From Bacteroidota bacterium (GTDB lineage Bacteria > Bacteroidota > Bacteroidia > Chitinophagales > Saprospiraceae): DNA of 64,000 nt. Of the stretch, positions 25,668-34,618 are shown piece by piece (the stretch's first letter is position 1; every line of letters begins with the position of its first letter). The notes beneath the pieces were generated by a model that saw nothing but the letters and a program-made list of their open reading frames with translations, searched no databases and had not been told where the DNA came from. The translations under genes and the position numbers were made by a program. The stretch covers positions 62,001 to 126,000 of the forward strand of contig PZPC01000001.1 in NCBI GenBank assembly GCA_003045895.1, read 5' to 3'.

Positions 25668-26303
25668 TTACTGGAATGGACATCTCCAATTAAGTTGAGT
25701 CACCTCCCGCCCGGAGCAAAGCGCACCGGCAAAATCGGGACCCAGCTCCAGCTGCCGAAGGTGCCATTGTTGCCCCTCTGCCACAACGTATGCCTGGGCG
25801 GGGTCAAGGTGGATTTGTTGGAGATAATTCAGGTTAACCCCCAGCGCCTTGATAATGCTTTCTTTGCGGGTCCAGTATCCGTAAAAGGTTTGGAGGGGCG
25901 CTGGCGCCGTGCAGATCGCCAACCACTCGGAGGCGGTAAACCAGGGTTTGAAATGGGCTAACTCAACGGGCTTGATTTTTTCGAGGTCAATGCCTACCTG
26001 GGCGTCGGGAGAGAGGGCGCAAAGGACGCGGTCGTCGGTGTGCGAGATACTGAAAAAAGTGTGCGCCAGCCAGGGTTTACCACTCGGCTGGTACTGGATA
26101 TCGGTTAATTGTTCACCCCGGCCAAGTGCCTGCAGCCCGCTTTGTAGCAAAAGCCGCCCCAATACGAAATGGAGGGCATCCCGTTCAAATTGGTACCGCC
26201 GCGCCCGCTCGTGTAGGGCTGCCGGTAGCTCGGTCAGCAGGTCAGCCAGTTTTTTCCGGCGGGTAATCAACGGTACATCGGCCTGGTAAATGCTTACGTG
26301 CAT
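25668..26303 (-). CDS. 4'-phosphopantetheinyl transferase (Sfp type), PfaE role
   Basis: 211-residue Sfp-family PPTase. Magnesium and CoA motifs are VGIDLEKIKPV near residue 103 and YGYWTRKESIIKALG near residue 145 (consensus GID and WxxKES). The N-terminal half has the pseudo-dimer repeat with LVLGRLLLQS-like FVLGRLLLQSG. It transfers phosphopantetheine from CoA to the conserved Ser of ACPs, here most likely the five ACPs of the adjacent synthase. It is transcribed divergently from the TetR-pfa operon with a 178-nt shared intergenic region, so co-regulation is plausible. It could also serve other carrier proteins. Confidence 0.88.
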   Translation of the reverse strand: MHVSIYQADVPLITRRKKLADLLTELPAALHERARRYQFERDALHFVLGRLLLQSGLQALGRGEQLTDIQYQPSGKPWLAHTFFSISHTDDRVLCALSPDAQVGIDLEKIKPVELAHFKPWFTASEWLAICTAPAPLQTFYGYWTRKESIIKALGVNLNYLQQIHLDPAQAYVVAEGQQWHLRQLELGPDFAGALCSGREVTQLNWRCPFQ

Positions 26304-26481
26304 AGACGGTTTTATGGGAAATCGACAAAATTCCTGGCCAAAGTAGCCAAGTTTACCGGAAAATAAAGAATAATCTCCCCAGATCGTAGGACACCTAAAT
26401 AAATTTACTTTTCTTTGCGGTACTTTCGGAACAAAAATATTACCACCGGTGTTGTAGCATCATGAAAACCTGAACAACAGT

Positions 26482-27099
26482 ATGGTTACCAGCGAATTGA
26501 TCATTGAAACAGCAACAAAGTTATTTATCACACACGGGGTAAAAAGCATTACCATTGATCGGATCGTGAAGGAATTACATACTTCAAAAAGGACCATCTA
26601 CAGCCATTTCGAAGATAAGATCACCCTTTTGCGCGCCTGTCTGGATGTGTACCACACCAAGATCAGGGTCGAAAACGAAGAAATCATCCAGTCGGCCGAC
26701 AATGTGATCGAGGCCATGGGGTTGCTTCACCAAAGGATTGTTCAACGGTCGCACCAGGTCAACCCCAATTTTTTTAGTGATATCATCCACTACTACCCCG
26801 GTTTGTTGAACGAATCTTATGAGCAAAACGGCAATTTTGCCCACCAGCAGCTGATCGACCTGGCGCAGTGGGGGCTGGAAGCCGGGATTTTTGTGGAAGA
26901 CATGGATGTGGAAGTGGTGGGTAAAACCGTTATGGTGATGCTCAAATTGCTGAAAGATAACAACCTGTTTCCGGTCACCGAGTTCAGCAAGGAAAGATTG
27001 ACTTTTGGTATCCTCGTGCCCTATTTACGGGGGCTTTGTACGCCGGAAGGTATTGAGTTGCTCCAGGTCCAGGAAGAACTTTTCCGGGTCTCTATTTAA
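26482..27099 (+). CDS. TetR/AcrR-family transcriptional regulator
   Basis: 205 residues. The N-terminal helix-turn-helix domain spans about residues 5-50 (ELIIETATKLFITHGVKS, then TIDRIVKELHTSKRTIYSHF), a clear TetR pattern. The C-terminal ligand domain is not diagnostic. It is followed after 24 nt by the PUFA-synthase genes on the same strand and faces the PPTase gene, so it probably controls this locus, possibly by sensing an acyl-CoA. I could not identify a convincing operator. Its ligand and sign of regulation are unknown. Confidence 0.9.
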   Translation: MVTSELIIETATKLFITHGVKSITIDRIVKELHTSKRTIYSHFEDKITLLRACLDVYHTKIRVENEEIIQSADNVIEAMGLLHQRIVQRSHQVNPNFFSDIIHYYPGLLNESYEQNGNFAHQQLIDLAQWGLEAGIFVEDMDVEVVGKTVMVMLKLLKDNNLFPVTEFSKERLTFGILVPYLRGLCTPEGIELLQVQEELFRVSI

Positions 27100-27123
27100 A
27101 AACAATTGTAGCCAGCATAGCTA

Positions 27124-30100
27124 ATGAATCTTAACTCCTCCTTACAGAAAACCCCCATTGCCGTCATTGGTATGTCCGCCATCTTTGCTGATGCCCGTAA
27201 CCTCGAAGAATTCTGGACCAACATCATCCAGTCGAAAGACAGCATCAAGGAGGTTCCCGCCAATCGCTGGCTCATTGAAGATTACTACGACGAAGACATG
27301 TTCGCGCCGGACAAGACCTACTGCAAACGCGGCGGTTTTTTGCCGGAGATTGACTTCAATCCCCTGGAGTTTGGCTTACCCCCCAATATCCTGGAGGTGA
27401 CCGATGCTTCCCAGCTGCTCGGCCTGGTTGCTGCCCGCGATGCCCTCGCGGATGCCGGCTACGGCCAGGATGCGGCTAAATTTACCAAAGCGCTGAAAGA
27501 AAAAACCGGTGTTTTGTTGGGCGTTGGTGGGGGCCAGAAATTGATCACCCCGCTGATTGCCCGCCTCCAGTATCCCATCTGGGAGCGCGCCCTGCGCGCC
27601 AGTGGGATCTCGGAAACGGACATTCCCCGGATCGTTGATAAAATGAAGAAGGCTTACGTTAGCTGGAATGAAAATGCGTTCCCCGGCTTGCTGGGCAATG
27701 TGATTTCCGGCCGTATCACCAATCGCTTCGACCTTGGCGGCATCAATTCGGTGGTGGACGCCGCCTGCGCCGCCTCGCTGAGTGCCATCAAAATGTCGTT
27801 GAGTGAACTGGTGGAAGGCCGCTGTGACATGATGCTGACGGGTGGTGTAGATACGGACAACTCACCCTTTATGTTCATGTCCTTCAGCAAGACGCCCGCC
27901 TTCTCGAAGTCGGGCAACATCAGCCCCTTCAGCGATGCCGCGGACGGGATGTTGATCGGCGAAGGATTGGGCATGCTGGTCTTAAAGCGATTGGCTGATG
28001 CCGAACGCGATGGCGACCAGATCTACGCGGTAGTTAAGGGCGTAGGTACCTCCAGCGATGGTCGGTTCAAATCGGTTTACGCACCGCGCCCGGCCGGGCA
28101 GGCCCTGGCCATGAGCCGCGCTTACGAAGATGCCGGTTACGCTCCCGCCACGGTGGGTTTGCTGGAAGGCCACGGTACGGGTACCGGCGCGGGCGACCCC
28201 ACGGAATTTACGTCTATGCAGATGGTCTTCGGTGCCGACAATCCCCGCAAGCAAAGTATCGCCCTGGGATCGGTGAAATCGCAGATCGGACACACCAAAG
28301 CAGCAGCTGGTGCAGCGGGTATCATCAAGATGGTATTGGCCCTGCACCACAAAGTACTGCCCGCGACGATCAACGTCGAAAAACCCAACCATAAATTTGA
28401 CATCGAAGAATCGGCGATGTACATCAATACCGAAACCCGTCCCTGGTTACGCAACGGCCATCCCCGCCGGGCTGGCGTCAGTGCTTTTGGTTTTGGTGGA
28501 ATCAATGTACACCTGACCATGGAGGAGTACCTGGGCCCGCAAGCACAGGCCTACCGCCTGCACGAGCCCTACAAGACGGTGCTGTTGCAAGCCGCCAGCG
28601 TGGCCGAACTGCAACAAGCCTGCCGGGTAGCACAGGCGCAAATGCAAGGTGCGGAACCCGACGATGCTTTTGTGGCATTGGCACAGGCGGCTAAAAACAT
28701 AACTTTAAATCCCGCTCAGCCCCGCCTCGGTTTCGTAGCCGAAAATTGGGAAGAAGCGGTTGCGTTGTTACAAATCGCAGTCGATAACCTGGCCACCAAC
28801 GCCAATGCCTGGAACCATCCTAAAGGTATTTACTTCCGGTCCAGCGGCGTGAATCTGGCCGAACAAAAGGTAGTCGCCCTTTTTTCCGGACAGGGTTCCC
28901 AGTACGTGGGCATGGGCAAGGAATTGGCCAATGCTTTTCCGGAAGTGGCGCAAACCTTTGCCCAGACCGATACCTTGTTCCAGGCCAGTGGCGAAGCGCC
29001 CCTGTCGGAGCAGGTATTCCCGATTCCCGTGTTTTCCAAGGAAGAAAAATTAGCGCAACAGCGCACCCTCACCCAGACCCAGCTGGCGCAGCCCGCCATT
29101 GGTACCCTCAGCATGGGGCAGTACCGCGTGCTGCAAAGGGCTGGTTTCAAGGCTCAACTGACTGCGGGTCACAGCTTCGGCGAACTCACGGCCCTCTGGG
29201 CAGCGGGCGCCTATGACGACGCCACCTTCCTGGCCCTGGCCAAGGCCCGGGGAGCCGCCATGACCACGGCTAATCCGGGTGCCGATACGGGGAGTATGCT
29301 CGCCGTTAAAGCCCCCGAAGCACAGGTCGCACAAGCTATTGCCAACCTGCCCGGCGTGGTGATCGCCAACGTCAATTCCAACGACCAGGTCGTACTCGGT
29401 GGCAGCACCCCGGCGATCAAAGCGGCCGAGGAACAGTTGGGTGCCCAGGGATTTGCCGTCGTGCCCTTGTCGGTAGCAGCCGCGTTCCACACCAGCTTTG
29501 TAGGCCATGCCCAGCAGCCCTTCTCCAGCGTGGTTCAGCAGCAGCAGTTTAATAGCCCGCAGCTTCCCGTGTACGCCAACACCACCGGCGAGGTCTACCC
29601 CGTTGCGGTACCCGCGCTGAAAACATTGCTGGCCAACCAGCTCTTACAACCCGTTTTGTTTAAAAAACAAATCGAAAACATTTACCGGGACGGTGGTCGC
29701 ATCTTCGTAGAATTTGGCCCCAAAGGCATCCTTACCCACCTGGTGGAAAATATCCTGAAAGACCAGGAACACGTGGCCGTTGCCCTGAACCCGAACGCCA
29801 GAAAAGATAGCGACCTGCAATTCCGGCAGGGTGTGGTGCAGTTGCAGGTGCTGGGGCTACCCCTGGCCAACCTGGATCCTTACAAGAAAATGATGGTTCC
29901 GCTGCCGCCGAAGTCCAAGCTGACGGTTAAACTCAGTGGCAACAACTTCGTGTCCGCAACCACCCAACAAGCCTATGAAGAGGTGATGACCGATGGCTTT
30001 CAAGTGGCCGGAGGATCACCCCGGGTGGTGGAGAAAATCGTAACGGTAGAAAAGATCGTGGAGGTCCCCGTTACCAATGGTGTGCAGGTTCACACCACAA

Positions 30101-32094
30101 ATGAAGAAGAAATGATGAACAAAGAAGCCCTCCAGTTGCTACAGGCAACCATTGAATCGTTCCAAACCAACCAGACGAAGTCTTTGGAGATTTTCGAACG
30201 TTTCCTGCAGGAGCAAAACCAGCAGTCGCAACAGTTGCTGCAAATTTTAGCCCAGCAAATGCCGGGCGCTGCGCCGGTGCCGGCCGCTAAGCCTAACCCG
30301 CTGGTGAGCAATGGGGCGCCCAGCGTGCCGGAAATGCCTCTTTATACCAATGGAAATAACGGCCGTAACGGAAAAGCAACTGCGGCAGCCACGCTGACGG
30401 TTCCTGCTCCGGCAACGGCAGCTCCTGCTGCTGGTAGTGGCCTGGATCTTAATAAGCTGACTGCTATGCTGCTGACCGTGGTCAGCGAAAAGACGGGCTA
30501 CCCGGCCGAGATGCTGGACCTGTCCATGGACATGGAAGCCGACCTCGGCATCGACTCCATCAAGCGGGTAGAAATTTTTGGCGCCCTGACGCAGCAGTAC
30601 CCCGCCATTTCGGGCATCAACCCGAACGAACTGACGGAACTGCGCACGCTGGCGGAAATCGTCAGCTACGTAGGTGGCAAAGGGGGCGCTACGGCGGCCA
30701 AAGCTACTGCGCCAGCCGCAGTTCAGCCAACACCTGCACCAGCGGTAGCGGCAACGCCGGCACCAGTGGCAGCAGCACCAGCACCCACGACAACGGGTCT
30801 GGACCTGACCGAACTCACCGCCAAATTGCTGGCCGTAGTGAGCGAAAAGACGGGCTATCCGGCCGAGATGCTGGACCTGTCGATGGACATGGAAGCCGAC
30901 CTCGGCATCGACTCCATCAAGCGGGTAGAAATTTTTGGCGCCCTGACGCAGCAGTACCCCGCCATTTCGGGCATCAACCCGAACGAACTGACGGAACTGC
31001 GCACGCTGGCGGAAATCGTCAGCTACGTAGGTGGCAAAGGGGGCGCTACGGCGGCCAAAGCTACTGCGCCAGCCGCAGTTCAGCCAACACCTGCACCAGC
31101 GGTAGCGGCAACGCCGGCACCAGTGGCAGCAGCACCAGCACCCACGACAACGGGTCTGGACCTGACCGAACTCACCGCCAAATTGCTGGCCGTAGTGAGC
31201 GAAAAGACGGGCTATCCGGCCGAGATGCTGGACCTGTCGATGGACATGGAAGCCGACCTCGGCATCGACTCCATCAAGCGGGTAGAAATTTTTGGCGCCC
31301 TGACGCAGCAGTACCCCGCCATTTCGGGCATCAACCCGAACGAACTGACGGAACTGCGCACGCTGGCGGAAATCGTCAGCTACGTAGGTGGCAAAGGGGG
31401 CGCTACGGCGGCCAAAGCTACGGCACCAGCCGCAGCTCAGCCAACACCTGCACCAGCGGCCGTATCAACACCAGCACCCACGACTACGGGTCTGGATCTG
31501 ACCGAACTCACCGCCAAGTTGCTGGCTGTAGTGAGCGAAAAGACGGGCTACCCGGCCGAGATGCTGGACCTGTCGATGGACATGGAAGCCGACCTCGGCA
31601 TCGACTCCATCAAGCGGGTAGAAATTTTTGGCGCCCTGACGCAGCAGTACCCCGCCATTTCGGGCATCAACCCGAACGAACTGACGGAACTGCGCACGCT
31701 GGCGGAAATCGTCAGCTACGTAGGTGGCAAAGGGGGCGCTACGGCGGCCAAAGCTACGGCACCAGCCGCAGCTCAGCCAACACCTGCACCAGCGGCCGTA
31801 TCAACACCAGCACCCACGACTACGGGTCTGGATCTGACCGAACTCACCGCCAAGTTGCTGGCTGTAGTGAGCGAAAAGACGGGCTACCCGGCCGAGATGC
31901 TGGACCTGTCGATGGACATGGAAGCCGACCTCGGCATCGACTCCATCAAGCGGGTGGAAATTTTTGGCGCCCTGACGCAGCAGTACCCCGCCATGTCGGG
32001 CATCAACCCGAACGAACTGACGGAACTGCGCACGCTGGCCGAGATTGTCAACTACGTAGACCAGCACAGTAAAAAAAAAATGCTAGCGCAATAG
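27124..32094 (+). CDS. pfaA: PUFA synthase subunit PfaA, N-terminal part: KS-AT-ACPx5
   Basis: 1656-residue iterative type I polyketide/fatty-acid synthase. The ketosynthase (about 10-470) has Cys215 in DAACAASL, His350 in GHGTGTG and His390 in KSQIGHTK. The malonyl-type acyltransferase (about 575-870) has Ser684 in GHSFGE and His789 in AAFHTSF. A linker contains the PfaA-typical VEKIVEVPV. Five acyl-carrier domains follow, with phosphopantetheine Ser at 1145, 1264, 1383, 1495 and 1607 in LGIDSIKR. Canonical PfaA continues into KR and DH, but this reading stops four residues after a poly-Lys stretch encoded by an A10 run. The missing domains are in the next reading frame. It should build PUFAs from malonyl-CoA with the PfaC and PfaD proteins. 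Confidence 0.93.
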   Translation: MNLNSSLQKTPIAVIGMSAIFADARNLEEFWTNIIQSKDSIKEVPANRWLIEDYYDEDMFAPDKTYCKRGGFLPEIDFNPLEFGLPPNILEVTDASQLLGLVAARDALADAGYGQDAAKFTKALKEKTGVLLGVGGGQKLITPLIARLQYPIWERALRASGISETDIPRIVDKMKKAYVSWNENAFPGLLGNVISGRITNRFDLGGINSVVDAACAASLSAIKMSLSELVEGRCDMMLTGGVDTDNSPFMFMSFSKTPAFSKSGNISPFSDAADGMLIGEGLGMLVLKRLADAERDGDQIYAVVKGVGTSSDGRFKSVYAPRPAGQALAMSRAYEDAGYAPATVGLLEGHGTGTGAGDPTEFTSMQMVFGADNPRKQSIALGSVKSQIGHTKAAAGAAGIIKMVLALHHKVLPATINVEKPNHKFDIEESAMYINTETRPWLRNGHPRRAGVSAFGFGGINVHLTMEEYLGPQAQAYRLHEPYKTVLLQAASVAELQQACRVAQAQMQGAEPDDAFVALAQAAKNITLNPAQPRLGFVAENWEEAVALLQIAVDNLATNANAWNHPKGIYFRSSGVNLAEQKVVALFSGQGSQYVGMGKELANAFPEVAQTFAQTDTLFQASGEAPLSEQVFPIPVFSKEEKLAQQRTLTQTQLAQPAIGTLSMGQYRVLQRAGFKAQLTAGHSFGELTALWAAGAYDDATFLALAKARGAAMTTANPGADTGSMLAVKAPEAQVAQAIANLPGVVIANVNSNDQVVLGGSTPAIKAAEEQLGAQGFAVVPLSVAAAFHTSFVGHAQQPFSSVVQQQQFNSPQLPVYANTTGEVYPVAVPALKTLLANQLLQPVLFKKQIENIYRDGGRIFVEFGPKGILTHLVENILKDQEHVAVALNPNARKDSDLQFRQGVVQLQVLGLPLANLDPYKKMMVPLPPKSKLTVKLSGNNFVSATTQQAYEEVMTDGFQVAGGSPRVVEKIVTVEKIVEVPVTNGVQVHTTNEEEMMNKEALQLLQATIESFQTNQTKSLEIFERFLQEQNQQSQQLLQILAQQMPGAAPVPAAKPNPLVSNGAPSVPEMPLYTNGNNGRNGKATAAATLTVPAPATAAPAAGSGLDLNKLTAMLLTVVSEKTGYPAEMLDLSMDMEADLGIDSIKRVEIFGALTQQYPAISGINPNELTELRTLAEIVSYVGGKGGATAAKATAPAAVQPTPAPAVAATPAPVAAAPAPTTTGLDLTELTAKLLAVVSEKTGYPAEMLDLSMDMEADLGIDSIKRVEIFGALTQQYPAISGINPNELTELRTLAEIVSYVGGKGGATAAKATAPAAVQPTPAPAVAATPAPVAAAPAPTTTGLDLTELTAKLLAVVSEKTGYPAEMLDLSMDMEADLGIDSIKRVEIFGALTQQYPAISGINPNELTELRTLAEIVSYVGGKGGATAAKATAPAAAQPTPAPAAVSTPAPTTTGLDLTELTAKLLAVVSEKTGYPAEMLDLSMDMEADLGIDSIKRVEIFGALTQQYPAISGINPNELTELRTLAEIVSYVGGKGGATAAKATAPAAAQPTPAPAAVSTPAPTTTGLDLTELTAKLLAVVSEKTGYPAEMLDLSMDMEADLGIDSIKRVEIFGALTQQYPAMSGINPNELTELRTLAEIVNYVDQHSKKKMLAQ
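30439..32067 (+). repeat. Five tandem ACP-coding repeats in two near-identical sub-families
   Basis: The carrier-protein units repeat with periods of 357, 357, 336 and 336 nt, measured between identical GAAAAGACGGG marks (30487, 30844, 31201, 31537, 31873). Units 2 and 3 and their preceding linkers look identical at DNA level, as do units 4 and 5 with theirs up to the last few codons. The two linkers differ: one carries an extra APVAA-type segment. This implies recent duplication or gene conversion within two classes. Confidence 0.95.
32071..32080 (+). other. A10 slippery run joining pfaA N- and C-terminal reading frames
   Basis: Ten consecutive A residues are read as AAA AAA AAA A in the frame of the KS-AT-ACP gene, which then ends MLAQ-stop. 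A -1 shift on A_AAA_AAA continues as Asn-Ala-Ser-Ala-Ile-Ala-Val-Pro-Val-Pro into the KR-DH frame, with no stop. The fused product would be 2485 residues with canonical PfaA domain order. An A11 run would give the same fusion without recoding. Programmed frameshifting, transcriptional slippage, phase variation and an indel error are all compatible with the sequence. Confidence 0.7.
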
Positions 32095-32102
32095 CCGTAC
32101 CG

Positions 32103-32143
32103 GTTCCCGTGGCTGCTTCGCCCAATGAGGTGACCACGGGAAC
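32103..32143 (+). promoter_or_regulatory. Stem-loop burying the GTG start of the KR-DH frame
   Basis: GTTCCCGTGG (32103-32112) and CCACGGGAAC (32134-32143) form a perfect 10-bp GC-rich stem with a 21-nt loop, 22 nt after the A10 run. The only early start codon for separate translation of the KR-DH frame, GTG at 32109, lies inside the 5' arm and has no Shine-Dalgarno sequence. The structure would hinder independent initiation and might assist frameshifting, although it is further from the slippery site than classical stimulators. Confidence 0.5.
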
Positions 32144-34580
32144 GTTTTACGGGGTGAACCGCTTCGCCGTAGAATTGGCTTACCTGCCGCAACCCGATTT
32201 CCTGGAATTTAGCCTGCCCACTACCCATTGTGTGCTGGTGACCAATGACGGCACGGAACTGACCACCACGGTGGTTGCAGCGTTGCGCGCTGCCGACCAG
32301 CGGGTAGTGGTACTCAACCTGCCGAACGTGGCTAATCCGCTGGCGGAACAGGCCGTGAACCTCGCCGCTTCTACCGACGAAGCTATCGGCACCGCGGTGC
32401 AGGCCATCCAGACGCAGTACGGCAAGATTGGTACCTTCATCCACTTGCATCCGCACTTCGAATTCCAATCCGGGAATTTTACCCAACACTTTTCCGCTGA
32501 CAAAGCCATTGTTAAGACCGTCTTCTTCCTGGCCAAGCATTTGCAAAAAGACCTCAATGAACTGGGGGCTACCCAACGTGCCAGCTTCCTGACCGTCACC
32601 CGGCTGGATGGCCAACTGGGGCAAGGCCAGCGCGGCAATACCTCCATTATCGGCGGCGGACTCCCGGGCCTGGTCAAATGCCTCAACCTGGAATGGTCGC
32701 CGGTTTTCTGCCGGGCCGTTGATCTCCAACCGGAATTGCCCATTGACCAAATTACGCGGCACATCGTAGCAGAATTGCACGATCCCAACGTAACGGTCGT
32801 GGAAGTTGCCGTGTCGGCTGACGGGCGCAAGACACCGGTAGCAAAAGCTACGCCAGTACCGGAAAAGCAAAAGATCACCACTACCGTCACCAGCAATTCC
32901 GTCTTTTTGGTCAGCGGCGGCGCCCGCGGCGTTACGGCTACCTGCGTGATTGAGATGGCCAAAACCTTCCGCTGTAAGTTCATCTTACTGGGGCGTTCGT
33001 CCTTCGATTACGTGGTGCCCGCTTTTGCGCAAGCCGAAAATGACGAAGGCATCCTGAAGCGCCTGATCATGAACGACCTGAAGGAACGGGGCGAGCAACC
33101 CAGCCTGGCCAAGGTCAAAAGTACCTTTGGGGATATTGTAGCCAAAAAAGAAATTGACGATACCGTGGCCCAGATCGAAGGATTTGGCGGACAGGTGGTT
33201 TACGTACAGGGCGATGTGACCCAATTGGCCGCCTGCCGGCAGGAGCTTGACCGGGCTACGGCCCAGTTGGGCAAAATTACCGGCATCATGCACGGTGCGG
33301 GCCGATTGGCTGATAAATACATCCAGGATAAAACCGAGAAAGATTTCGAAAATGTCTTGTCGGTAAAACTCGATGGCCTGCTGAGCTTGTTGGGAGCCGT
33401 CAAATTAGGCGATCTCGACCACCTGATTCTGTTCTCTTCCGTAGCCGGTTTTTACGGCAACGTAGGCCAAACGGACTATGCCATTGCCAACGAGATCCTC
33501 AGCAAGGCCGCTCACTTGTTCCGCACCAACCACCCCCGTACCCAGGTCTCAGCCATCAACTGGGGCGCCTGGGACAGCGGCATGGTGAGCGGGGAACTGA
33601 AAGCCCAGTTTGAGGCCGCCGGGATTAGCCTGGTCAATAGCGCTGGTGGTGCAGCCATGCTGGTCAACGAGTTGAGTACTGCTTACGCCAACCAACCGCA
33701 AGTGATCATCGGCGGTACTTTGCCCGCTGCCATCAGCCACCTCGGCGACCTGCGCAACTACCGCATTCGCCGCCATTTGACGCTCGACAATAACCCGTTT
33801 CTGCGGGACCACGTCATTCAGGGAAATCCGGTATTGCCCGTCGTTAGCGGGGCCAGTTGGATGGCACAGACCGCGGCCAGCCTGTATCCCGATTATACGA
33901 TCTTCAAAATTGAGGACATCAAACTGTTCAAAGGCATCATCTTCGACGGCAGCGAGAAAGAAGCCTACGTACTCGAATTAAAGGAACTGGACAAGGGGGC
34001 GGAACAGGTCGTTTTTGAGGCCACGATTTTCAGTGAGGGGGGCAAATTACCCACCAACCACTACCGTGCCCGCGTCACGCTGGTACACAAGCAGCAACTG
34101 CCGCTGGCACCCCACTTTACGCACCAGATCAGCGGTACTTACGCCCCCACCGCGGGTGCCACCCTCTACCAGGATGGCTCGCTGTTTCACGGGGCTTCCT
34201 TCCAGGGCATCGGGCAGGTGCTCGACTGTACGCCCACGCAGATGGTCTTGTCGTGTCAGGCACCGGCGGTTTCGCTGGCCACGCAGGGACAGTTTCCCGT
34301 AGCAGCCATCAACGCTTATTTTGCCGATATTCAGTACCAGGGTATGTTGGTGTGGGTACAAAAAAACCGCGACGGCGCCAACAGCTTGCCCCTGCAAACC
34401 GATAGTGCGGTATTTTACCAGCCCATTCCGATCGGGAAAAAGCTATTGGTACACATTGGTATCGTGGAAGCCACGGAAACCCAGATGGTCGCCAATTGCA
34501 CCGTTTATGACGAGGCCGGCACCGTGTACGTTGTAACCCGCGGCGCGGCCGTGACCATTTCACGGCAGTTGGTGTGGTAA
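32109..34580 (+). CDS. PUFA synthase PfaA, C-terminal part: ketoreductase-dehydratase
   Basis: 823 residues from GTG. After a divergent N-terminal Rossmann-like half, the KR nucleotide loop VSGGARGVTA lies near residue 267. Catalytic Ser444 and Tyr457 are in FSSVAGFYGNVGQTDYAIA. A polyketide-type hot-dog dehydratase follows, with His568 in RDHVIQGNPVLPV, and extends to the C-terminus. In known Pfa systems these domains are the C-terminal part of PfaA, so this frame is probably expressed as a -1 extension of the preceding gene. The frame is open upstream to within the A10 run and encodes an Ala/Pro/Val linker there. If translated alone it would be a separate KR-DH protein working in trans. Confidence 0.88.
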   Translation: MAASPNEVTTGTFYGVNRFAVELAYLPQPDFLEFSLPTTHCVLVTNDGTELTTTVVAALRAADQRVVVLNLPNVANPLAEQAVNLAASTDEAIGTAVQAIQTQYGKIGTFIHLHPHFEFQSGNFTQHFSADKAIVKTVFFLAKHLQKDLNELGATQRASFLTVTRLDGQLGQGQRGNTSIIGGGLPGLVKCLNLEWSPVFCRAVDLQPELPIDQITRHIVAELHDPNVTVVEVAVSADGRKTPVAKATPVPEKQKITTTVTSNSVFLVSGGARGVTATCVIEMAKTFRCKFILLGRSSFDYVVPAFAQAENDEGILKRLIMNDLKERGEQPSLAKVKSTFGDIVAKKEIDDTVAQIEGFGGQVVYVQGDVTQLAACRQELDRATAQLGKITGIMHGAGRLADKYIQDKTEKDFENVLSVKLDGLLSLLGAVKLGDLDHLILFSSVAGFYGNVGQTDYAIANEILSKAAHLFRTNHPRTQVSAINWGAWDSGMVSGELKAQFEAAGISLVNSAGGAAMLVNELSTAYANQPQVIIGGTLPAAISHLGDLRNYRIRRHLTLDNNPFLRDHVIQGNPVLPVVSGASWMAQTAASLYPDYTIFKIEDIKLFKGIIFDGSEKEAYVLELKELDKGAEQVVFEATIFSEGGKLPTNHYRARVTLVHKQQLPLAPHFTHQISGTYAPTAGATLYQDGSLFHGASFQGIGQVLDCTPTQMVLSCQAPAVSLATQGQFPVAAINAYFADIQYQGMLVWVQKNRDGANSLPLQTDSAVFYQPIPIGKKLLVHIGIVEATETQMVANCTVYDEAGTVYVVTRGAAVTISRQLVW

Positions 34581-34618
34581 GAACAGGGAGCAAGAATCTC
34601 GCAATTTGAAAAGGGAAT

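Noticed and set aside
26444-26451. CACCGGTG palindrome upstream of the TetR gene as its operator
   Set aside because: An 8-bp palindrome is too short and too common by chance to support an operator, and no second copy was seen in the gap.
30439-32067. Tandem repeats as a CRISPR array or satellite
   Set aside because: The units encode carrier-protein domains in frame with variable Ala/Pro linkers; there is no short repeat-spacer structure.
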